From Amycolatopsis sp. EV170708-02-1 (GTDB lineage: Bacteria > Actinomycetota > Actinomycetes > Mycobacteriales > Pseudonocardiaceae): a stretch of DNA of 64,000 bases. The stretch is from the NCBI RefSeq assembly GCF_022479115.1, contig NZ_CP092497.1, positions 5,642,001 through 5,706,000 of the forward strand. Reading direction: 5' to 3'. Below, one piece after another: positions 14,769 through 21,196 of this stretch (position 1 is the first letter of the stretch; each line of letters starts with the position of its first letter). The notes beneath the pieces are model-generated. The model did not search any database. It was not told the DNA's origin and saw nothing but the letters and a program-made list of their open reading frames with translations. Made by a program: the position numbers and the translations under genes.

Positions 14769-15908
14769 ATGACCGACGCAGTGTCCGACGAAGTCGAGGA
14801 ACGTCGCTGGCGATGGGCCGCGCCCGCCGCCGGGACGGCGCTGCTGGCCGTCACCCAGATGACCGCGACCGTACCGGCCGGCGCCGGCTGGCTGTGGGTG
14901 CTCTACGCGGTGTCGTCGGCGAGCTGGCTGCTGTGGATCGGGATCAGCGAACGCTTCCCCCGCGCCGCCCTGCTCCCGCTCGCCGTGGCGAGCGCGGTCC
15001 CCGCCTTCGGCACCGGCGCCGCCACCGACGGCACCGCCGTGATCATGACCTGCATCACCCTCGCCGCGTTCGCCTCCCGGCTGGAGCCCGGCACCGTCGC
15101 GATCATCGCGCTGATGGTCTTCGACTCCGCCGCCATCGTGGCGTCCAGCCTGCTCGGCCACCGCCCGTCGGAGGCTTGGCTCGGCGCGCTCGGCGCGGTC
15201 GTCATCGTGGTCCTCGTCGGATTCACCCGCCGCGGTCATCTGACCAGGGTCGCGCAAGCGGAACGGTTGCTGCACCAGGAACGGCTGGCGCACACCCGGG
15301 GCGTGCGCGCGGCGACGCTCGACGAACGCACCCGCATCGCCCGCGAGATCCACGACGTCGTCGCCCATTCCCTGGGCGCGCTGCGGGTCCAGCTGGAGGT
15401 GATGCACACCCTGCTGGTGGAGGAGAACGACACCGAAGGCGCTCTGCGATCGCTCGCGCTGTCGCGAAGTCTCGCCGACCAAGGGCTCAGCGACGTCCGG
15501 GACGCCGTGGCGGCCCTGCGCGAGGACGTCCGCGCCCTGCCGGACGCGCTGAACGAACTGGTGCGGACCTTCGGCCGGGAACACGACACCCCCGCCGATT
15601 TCACCATGCTGGGCGAGCACCGCGATCTCCCGTCGGCACAGACGATCGCGCTGCTGCGGATCTGCCGGGAAGCGCTGACGAACGCGGCCAAGCACGCCGC
15701 GGGCGAGGCGGTGAGCGTCGAGCTGGAGTACCCGCCGGACGAGGTCCGGCTGCACGTCCGCAATCCCCTCGCCGTCGCACCGGACCCCGGTCAGCCGCCG
15801 GGCTACGGCCTGACCGGGATGCGTGAACGGATCGAACTCGTCGACGGCACCCTGGTCACCGGCCCGGACGGCCGGTTCTGGGACGTCACCGCCCGGGTCC
15901 CGGGCTGA
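14769..15908 (+). CDS. NarL-type sensor histidine kinase
   Basis: This 379-aa membrane kinase has about five to six transmembrane segments in residues 18-160 and a HisKA_3 dimerisation region with the phosphoacceptor His in AREIHDVVAHSLG. The HATPase domain follows (EALTNAAKHA for the N box, YGLTGMRERIE for the G box). It is the partner of the response regulator at 16032-16706. The two genes are convergent, which is unusual for such pairs. The ATG start is preceded by CGATCGTCGT with no clear ribosome site. The signal sensed is unknown. Confidence 0.9.
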   Translation: MTDAVSDEVEERRWRWAAPAAGTALLAVTQMTATVPAGAGWLWVLYAVSSASWLLWIGISERFPRAALLPLAVASAVPAFGTGAATDGTAVIMTCITLAAFASRLEPGTVAIIALMVFDSAAIVASSLLGHRPSEAWLGALGAVVIVVLVGFTRRGHLTRVAQAERLLHQERLAHTRGVRAATLDERTRIAREIHDVVAHSLGALRVQLEVMHTLLVEENDTEGALRSLALSRSLADQGLSDVRDAVAALREDVRALPDALNELVRTFGREHDTPADFTMLGEHRDLPSAQTIALLRICREALTNAAKHAAGEAVSVELEYPPDEVRLHVRNPLAVAPDPGQPPGYGLTGMRERIELVDGTLVTGPDGRFWDVTARVPG

Positions 15909-15926
15909 GGCGAACGTGCCGCCAGC

Positions 15927-16030
15927 CGTAACTCGCGTGCTTGGAGGCGTAACTCGCGTGCTTGGACGGCGAACACCGAGTTACGCCTTCAAGCACGCGA
16001 GTTACGCGCTCAAGCACGTGAGTTACGTGC
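15927..16030. repeat. 104-nt compound inverted repeat, family E (GTAACTCGCGTGCTTG units)
   Basis: Two direct GTAACTCGCGTGCTTG units are followed by inverted copies reading CAAGCACGCGAGTTAC and CAAGCACGTGAGTTAC, so the block can fold into alternative nested hairpins. It fills the gap between the converging kinase and regulator genes and reaches the regulator's stop codon. It probably acts as a bidirectional terminator. Confidence 0.75.
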
Positions 16031-16031
16031 A

Positions 16032-16706
16032 TCAGTCCCGCACGTAACCCGCTTGGTAGGCATAGCGGACGGCCTGCGCGCGATCCCGGCTCCCCGTCTT
16101 GGCGAAGATCCGGTTGATGTGGCTCTTGACCGTCGTTTCGCTGACGAACAGTTCCGCGGCGATCTCCTTGTTGCTGCGCCCCGCCGCGATCAGCGTCAGC
16201 ACATGGGCTTCGCGCTTGGTGAGCTTCGCGTCGTCCTCCGGCGAAGGCGCCGAAGCCGTCGCGGCCGCGGGCGTCAAGGCGGCGCCGAGCACCCGCCGCT
16301 GCACCCGTGGGTCGAGCAGGGCCTGTCCCGCGGCGGCCGCGTGCACCGCGCGCCCGATTTCGTGCTTGTTCGCCGATTTCGTCAGGTATCCCAGCGCTCC
16401 GGCCTCCAAGGCGCGCAGCACCCAGTCGTCGTCGGCGTAGGTGGTGAGCACGACGACCTCGATCTCCGGATGGTGTTCCTTGATCCGCCTGGTCGCCTCG
16501 ACGCCGTCGCACCGGGGCATGGAGAGGTCCATCAGGACGACGTCCGGGCGCAGTTCCCCGGCCAGCCGCACGGCGACCTCGCCGTCGGGCGCCTGGCCGA
16601 CCACGGTGATCCCCGCGACCGTCCCCACCAGCAGGGCCAGTCCTTCGCGCACCGCCGCCTGATCCTCGGCGATCACGATCCGGACCGGGGGCACTTCTTC
16701 GACCAT
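16032..16706 (-). CDS. NarL/FixJ-family response regulator
   Basis: This 224-aa protein has a receiver domain (IVIAEDQAAVREGL; phosphoacceptor Asp in VLMDLSMPRCDG; Lys in YLTKSANKHE) and a C-terminal LuxR-type HTH (LTKREAHVLTLIAAGRSNKE, then VSETTVKSHINRIF). It is the probable DNA-binding partner of the kinase at 14769. The start is set at ATG 16706, immediately before the conserved receiver start; in-frame codons upstream add only low-complexity residues. It is divergent from the membrane-protein gene at 16884, leaving a 177-bp shared promoter region. Confidence 0.9.
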   Translation of the reverse strand: MVEEVPPVRIVIAEDQAAVREGLALLVGTVAGITVVGQAPDGEVAVRLAGELRPDVVLMDLSMPRCDGVEATRRIKEHHPEIEVVVLTTYADDDWVLRALEAGALGYLTKSANKHEIGRAVHAAAAGQALLDPRVQRRVLGAALTPAAATASAPSPEDDAKLTKREAHVLTLIAAGRSNKEIAAELFVSETTVKSHINRIFAKTGSRDRAQAVRYAYQAGYVRD

Positions 16707-16883
16707 GCCTGCATCATCTCCTGCCCTCGCCGGTCCGCGCCACACGGCACTCCACCTCGAGGTGGACGCCGATCTCCAACCGGATCCCCACCCGCACGCC
16801 GATGATCGGCCCGGCCGTTCGCCCTAGATTTCGGGACAACCGGCACCGAACTGCCGGATGGGGAGTCTTTCGAAGGAGTTTTG

Positions 16884-17423
16884 ATGAGTGAAGCCATGCG
16901 AAACGCCCTCATCCTGAGCGGCGTACTGCTGGCGCTGGTGCTGTTCACGCACATCGGTCGCCACAAGGCCCACCTGGTCATCCTGATCCTGCCGTTCTTC
17001 ACGTGCGCGCTGGTCGGCTGGGCGGTCCTCTACGACCTCAAGCTGACCACGCCGAACTCACTGGCCGGACTGGTCGGCATCGCGGCCGGCGTGCTGATCG
17101 GCTGGGGACTGCTGAAGGGCACCAAGGTCGAGTGGGACCAGGACAAGTCCGCCGTCTACACCAGGGCAGGCTGGGTCTACTTGGGACTGTGGCTGTTCGT
17201 TCTGGTGGGACGGCTCATCTTCGTCTACACGCTGGAGCACAGCCACTCGTTCGCGGCCGATTTCGGCAAGTTCCTGATGGACACCGGGATCGACGCGGGC
17301 GGCGTCTCCGCCTTCTTCGTCACCATGGCGCTGACGATGGTCATCTTCCGCACCGCCGGGGTCTGGGTGTACCGGGCCAAGGTACTCAGGCAGGCTCAGC
17401 GAACCCCCAGCTACGCGAGCTGA
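16884..17423 (+). CDS. Membrane protein, CcdC/DUF1453-like
   Basis: The 179-aa protein has about five hydrophobic segments (residues about 8-22, 31-48, 61-78, 99-117 and 143-160). The C-terminal tail is basic and cytoplasmic. No enzyme motif is visible. It shares a Y-x3-G-W-x-Y-L-G-L-x-LF segment with the protein at 13138. ATG 16884 is preferred over TTG 16881 because the GAAGGAG site then has the normal spacing. It sits between the response regulator and the oxidase genes; function unknown. Confidence 0.75.
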   Translation: MSEAMRNALILSGVLLALVLFTHIGRHKAHLVILILPFFTCALVGWAVLYDLKLTTPNSLAGLVGIAAGVLIGWGLLKGTKVEWDQDKSAVYTRAGWVYLGLWLFVLVGRLIFVYTLEHSHSFAADFGKFLMDTGIDAGGVSAFFVTMALTMVIFRTAGVWVYRAKVLRQAQRTPSYAS

Positions 17424-17486
17424 GCCTTGCCTCGCCTGCCCGGTCCGTCGGCTATCCCCCAGTCGCCGGACCGGGCCTCCATCCGT

Positions 17487-19148
17487 TCAGGACTCGGGCA
17501 ATTCGATCGGCGCGATGTGGTCGAAGACGTCGCCGGGTCCGGGATTACGCGGATCGGTGGCCCCGCCGAGATGGCGCAGCGTCCCCCACACCGCGTTGAG
17601 CGCGCTGGTGACCGCCCCTTCGGCGAAGCCGCCCATCCACGAAATGTCGTCACCGGCGAGGAACAGGCCGCGCTGGGCGGCGGGAAGGTCGTCCTGCCGG
17701 AAGTGGGTGAACAGGCGGCGCTGGTAGCGGTACTGCCCCGGCAGGTTCGCTTTGAACGCGCCTTGGAAGTTCGGCTCGTTCTCCCAGGTGACGGTGACCG
17801 GGTCGCCCGTGATGTGCGAGCGGATGTCGACACCCGGATAGATGTCGGCGAGCGCGTCGAGCGCCAATTCGAGCCGGTCGGCCGGGCCGAGCGTCGCGAA
17901 CTTGAGCGAATCATCGTTCCAGGTATAGGAAAGACACAACGCGGCCGGCGAATCCGGTCCGTCGTCGAACAAGTAGACGCTGCGCGGGGTCCGGTCGGTC
18001 AGTGTCATCCCCATCAGTTCCTCGCCGGTGCGAGGGTCGACGTCGTGCCAGAACGGCCGGTCGACCGGGACGAACAACTTCGAAGCGCCCATGTAGTGCG
18101 TGCGTTCCAGCGCGGTCCACACGTTCGCGGGCAGCAGGGGGCGCGCCCCGGCGATCTTGGTGAGCAGCACCCGGTGCTGCGCGGTGAAGACCACGGCCGG
18201 ATAGGTCCGCACGGCACCGCTCGCGTCCTCGACGGCGAACCCGTCCTCCGCCGGGCGCAGCCCGAGGACGGCGGGACGCGGCGACCCGTCGTGCAGCGAC
18301 GCGACCGACGTCCCGGACGGCCAGAACCGCGCGGAAGCGGGCGCGTGCTCCCACAACCGCCGCGGAAGTTGCTGGCAGCCACCGACGATCAGCCGCGGCC
18401 CCTCTTCGACGCCGGTGTAGATGACGCGGAGGATCTCCAGTACGGAGTTGGGGAAGTCGGTGTCCCAGCCGCCGGTGCCGAAGCCGACCTGGCCGAAGAT
18501 CTCGCGATGCCGGAACGAGGCGAACGCCGTCGACCGCGCCAGGAAACCGTAGAAGGACTGGTCGTCGAGTTCGGGCAGCAGCCGGTTCCAGATCGCCTTC
18601 ACCATGGCGGTGTCGCGCATCCGGATGGCGTCGCGCATGGTGGACAGATCGGCCAGTTCCTGCAGGGCCTTGTGCCAGGCGTCGTCGACCTCATGGAACA
18701 CCGACGGGAGGTCCGCCGGGGTCCGTGCGCGGTAGGTCACGCCGTCGAGGTTGATCACCGTGGTGGAAGTGCTGCGGGACAACGGGTTCGCGAACGGCCT
18801 GGTCTCCAGGCCGACGGTGTCGATGTACCGGTACAGGGTGGTCGCCGAGGGCGGGAACCGCATCGCGCCCATCTCCGCGACGGCACCGTCCCGCCCCGCC
18901 AAGGGGATCGACCGCATCCGCCCGCCGATCTGGCCCGCTTCGTAGACCACCGGTTTCAGCCCGAGGCGCAGCAGTTCGTAGGCCGCGACCACGCCCGCTA
19001 TCCCGCCGCCGACGACGGCGACCTCCTGACCGAGGCGTTCGGGCGGCAGTTCGCCGAGCCCGGCCGGATGCGCGAGCCAATCGTCGTAGGCGAACGGGAA
19101 ATCGGGGCAGAGAGTGGTCAGTGGAGGCGCGAAATCGGCTGCGGTCAT
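17487..19148 (-). CDS. FAD-dependent amine oxidase / L-arginine 2-monooxygenase-like
   Basis: This 553-aa flavoprotein resembles tryptophan and lysine 2-monooxygenases. The dinucleotide-binding motif VVGGGIAGVVAAYELL (about residues 45-60) is followed by YEAGQIGGRMRS. The C-terminal FAD block is LFLAGDDISWMGGFAEGA. In this context it most likely decarboxylates and oxidises L-arginine to 4-guanidinobutyramide, the first step to a guanidinobutyryl starter unit. The following amidohydrolase is not in the window. The start at 19148 gives the conserved N-terminus; 19181 is a possible longer start. A triple AGGGG array lies 75-102 bp upstream, with the same spacing as before the PKS. Confidence 0.85.
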   Translation of the reverse strand: MTAADFAPPLTTLCPDFPFAYDDWLAHPAGLGELPPERLGQEVAVVGGGIAGVVAAYELLRLGLKPVVYEAGQIGGRMRSIPLAGRDGAVAEMGAMRFPPSATTLYRYIDTVGLETRPFANPLSRSTSTTVINLDGVTYRARTPADLPSVFHEVDDAWHKALQELADLSTMRDAIRMRDTAMVKAIWNRLLPELDDQSFYGFLARSTAFASFRHREIFGQVGFGTGGWDTDFPNSVLEILRVIYTGVEEGPRLIVGGCQQLPRRLWEHAPASARFWPSGTSVASLHDGSPRPAVLGLRPAEDGFAVEDASGAVRTYPAVVFTAQHRVLLTKIAGARPLLPANVWTALERTHYMGASKLFVPVDRPFWHDVDPRTGEELMGMTLTDRTPRSVYLFDDGPDSPAALCLSYTWNDDSLKFATLGPADRLELALDALADIYPGVDIRSHITGDPVTVTWENEPNFQGAFKANLPGQYRYQRRLFTHFRQDDLPAAQRGLFLAGDDISWMGGFAEGAVTSALNAVWGTLRHLGGATDPRNPGPGDVFDHIAPIELPES

Positions 19149-19193
19149 CGTGGCGGATCTCCCTGGTCTTCGGGGCCACACTGTCTCGACCGA

Positions 19194-19199
19194 AACGTA
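19194..19199 (-). promoter_or_regulatory. Possible -10 box of the oxidase promoter
   Basis: TACGTT on the minus strand fits TANNNT and lies 23 nt downstream of the AGGGG array, nearly the same distance as at ugd. Confidence 0.35.
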
Positions 19200-19222
19200 C
19201 GACGGGGGATCGCGAGGACCAA

Positions 19223-19250
19223 CCCCTCACCGTCCCCTAGTCGCCCCTAG
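19223..19250 (-). promoter_or_regulatory. Tandem AGGGG operator-like repeat upstream of the oxidase
   Basis: On the minus strand the site reads CTAGGGG-N3-CTAGGGG-N6-AGGGGTT, which is AGGGG-N5-AGGGG-N6-AGGGG, identical in spacing to the array at 5565-5590. It lies in the gap between the oxidase start and the end of the membrane-protein gene at 19257. Confidence 0.55.
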
Positions 19251-19256
19251 TCCATT

Positions 19257-19946
19257 TTAGACAGCCGCGGGCGCGGTATCCGCCGTGCGGAGCGTCTTTT
19301 CCAGGCCACGCCCGGCGGATCGCCGCCGGTACCAGACGGTCCAGGCGACCACACCGGTGATCGCGGTCAGCTCGATCGCGGTGGACAGGCCGACCATCAC
19401 CGACGCGGGCAGCAGGTAGATCAGGACGAGCCGCGCGACGGACTCGGCGACCAGGACCACACCCCAGCCCGCGGTGGAGACCCGGTGCAGTTTGCGGAAC
19501 TCGGGTTCCGCGGCGTACAGCCGGTCCCAGCCCGTCCGCAGAGCCGGGGTCAGCGCCCGGATCCGGCGGGAGATGAAGAAGGTCACCGGTTTCCCGAAGG
19601 CGAGGCTGCCGAGGAAGGCGATCCCGGCCAGGCCGCTGGTGAAGGGATCCTTGGCCAGCAGCAGGCGTTCGTCCCCGCTCACCAGGGAGACCAGCAGGGT
19701 CACCGCGCAGACGGCGAGGACGAACACCCCGAAGCCGTCGACCTTGCGTTCCTTGACCGCGACGGCGAGCACGAGGACGCCGATCGAGATCGTGGCCGCC
19801 ACCAAGGCGGAGCCGCTGCTCCACCCGAAGGCGAGCAGCGCGTAGTAGACGACGACCGGCACGGTGACGTCGGCGATCAGCGAGACGACGGAACGCCTGC
19901 GCGCGCCGCGGCCGTCGGTTTCCTGGTTCTTCGTTTCCCCCGGCAT
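19257..19946 (-). CDS. Membrane protein, VC0807/DUF3159-like
   Basis: The 229-aa protein has a basic N-terminus and about five to six membrane helices (residues about 24-42, 47-64, 73-90, 105-120, 162-180 and 185-205). A polar loop, RALTPALRTGWDRLYAAEPE, lies between helices. The topology and the F-x3-KPVTFF segment resemble the VC0807/DUF3159 membrane family, whose function is unknown. The ATG has AGGAA 6-8 nt upstream. It is upstream of the oxidase on the same strand with a 108-bp gap, and divergent from the methyltransferase. It could take part in export or resistance, but nothing in the sequence shows this. Confidence 0.72.
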   Translation of the reverse strand: MPGETKNQETDGRGARRRSVVSLIADVTVPVVVYYALLAFGWSSGSALVAATISIGVLVLAVAVKERKVDGFGVFVLAVCAVTLLVSLVSGDERLLLAKDPFTSGLAGIAFLGSLAFGKPVTFFISRRIRALTPALRTGWDRLYAAEPEFRKLHRVSTAGWGVVLVAESVARLVLIYLLPASVMVGLSTAIELTAITGVVAWTVWYRRRSAGRGLEKTLRTADTAPAAV

Positions 19947-19991
19947 GTGAAGTTCCTATCACGGGGAAACCGCCCGTGCGGAGAAGTTCAC

Positions 19992-20013
19992 CCCCTATTC
20001 TCCGAACCCCTAT
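19992..20013 (-). promoter_or_regulatory. Variant AGGGG pair upstream of the 19257-19946 gene
   Basis: Two GAATAGGGG units start 15 bp apart on the minus strand, 46-67 bp upstream of the start codon at 19946 and in the divergent region with the methyltransferase. The spacing differs from the three better sites, so this is a weaker member of the set. Confidence 0.35.
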
Positions 20014-20130
20014 TCCCGACGTCAGTGCCGTTCAGTGGTCAAGTCACCCCCTGCATTTCGGCTACGGCACCAAGATCACCGATACCGTGGGGGCGAAAGG
20101 AACTCGCGTGACCGTAGGAGATATACCAGA

Positions 20131-20946
20131 ATGCAACGGAACTTCAAGGAATTCAAGATAACGGTGGACCCGGTCAGGGACGACTTCCTCCGGGCCAAGG
20201 GGCCCGGCCAGCGCAACCTGCTCCTCGGCCGCGCGGTGTTCGAGTTCGCCAGCGATCTGGAACACCTGGACACCATCCAGCAGGAATTCGTCGACGGCTC
20301 GCACCGGCCGCTGATCCGCCAGAACTGGCAGGACAGCACCGCGGACTACAGCGATCCGACACAGCTGCTCATCCAGGGCCAGCAGGTGATGCAGAACTGG
20401 GAACGGCCGCTGATGAAGGTGCTGGCGGAAAACGCCGCCGCGAACGGCGGGGATCTGCTCGAAGTCGGTTTCGGGATGGGTATTTCGGCCACCTACGTCC
20501 AGGACGCGGGCGTCCGGTCGCACACCCTGATCGAAATCAACTCCGAGGTGAAGGCGGAGTTCGAGAAATGGCGTTCCCAGTGGCCGGACCGCGATATCCG
20601 GCTGGAACTCGGCGCCTGGCAGGACGTGCTCGGCGGCCTCGGCCAGTACGACGCGATCCTGTACGACACGTATCCGACCGATGAACGGGAATTCGCCAGG
20701 ACCCTGGGCCCGAAGGCCATCGTGCTGGCGGCCGAATTCTTCGAGCACGCCGCCGCCCATCTTCGCCCCGGCGGCGTCTTCTCTTACTACACCAACGAAA
20801 TCGACTCACTGAGCCGGGCGCACCAGCGTGCCCTGCTCGAACACTTCAGCTCGTTCCGGGTGGAGGTCGTCCGGGACCTGAAGCCGCCGGCCGACTGTAC
20901 CTATTGGTGGGCGGGGACGATGGCGGCCGTGACCGCCGTCAAGTAG
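20131..20946 (+). CDS. Guanidino N-methyltransferase (guanidinoacetate methyltransferase-like)
   Basis: This 271-aa SAM-dependent methyltransferase closely follows vertebrate-type GAMT in its motifs: LLEVGFGMGISATYVQ for SAM, the acidic block HTLIEINSEV, then ILYDTYP, GGVFSYYT and a C-terminal LKPPADCTYWW that matches the GAMT tail. It should methylate a guanidino group with S-adenosylmethionine. With the arginine-type oxidase nearby, the substrate is probably the guanidinobutyryl starter or the finished polyketide, giving an N-methylguanidine terminus. The start at 20131 is fixed by a TAGGAG site; a longer upstream reading is not family-like. Palindromes follow the stop codon. Confidence 0.9.
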   Translation: MQRNFKEFKITVDPVRDDFLRAKGPGQRNLLLGRAVFEFASDLEHLDTIQQEFVDGSHRPLIRQNWQDSTADYSDPTQLLIQGQQVMQNWERPLMKVLAENAAANGGDLLEVGFGMGISATYVQDAGVRSHTLIEINSEVKAEFEKWRSQWPDRDIRLELGAWQDVLGGLGQYDAILYDTYPTDEREFARTLGPKAIVLAAEFFEHAAAHLRPGGVFSYYTNEIDSLSRAHQRALLEHFSSFRVEVVRDLKPPADCTYWWAGTMAAVTAVK

Positions 20947-21004
20947 CCGGCGAGTCCCCTGGCGAGCTTGGCCTCGTCGCGCTGCCGCAGCGGAAGATGT
21001 CGGC

Positions 21005-21051
21005 GAGCGGGGAGGATTTCGGACGTTCGGTGTCCGGAATCCTCCCCGCTC
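21005..21051. repeat. 47-nt palindrome, family C copy 2
   Basis: The 20-bp arms begin GAGCGGGGAGGATTTCGGAC and flank the loop GTTCGGT, a 20+7+20 plan. It lies about 60 bp after the methyltransferase stop codon in a convergent gap. Confidence 0.7.
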
Positions 21052-21074
21052 GGCTGCGCTCCGGCCGGCGGTTT

Positions 21075-21162
21075 CGCGTGATCGAACGGACGGCGCGCGT
21101 GATCAGACGGACGACACGCGTGTCGTCCGTCTGATCACACGTGTCGGCCATCCAGTCACGCG
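21075..21162. repeat. 88-nt nested palindrome, family D copy 1
   Basis: The core GATCAGACGGACGACACG and its complement meet head to head at 21120. An outer, less perfect layer (CGCGTGATCGAACGGACGG and its partner) surrounds it. It contains ATCAGAC, the loop word of families A and B. It lies between the convergent methyltransferase and LAL genes, just before the LAL stop. Confidence 0.7.
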
Positions 21163-21196
21163 AGACCGTCGTCGGCCCGGCCTTGGCTTGATCGAG

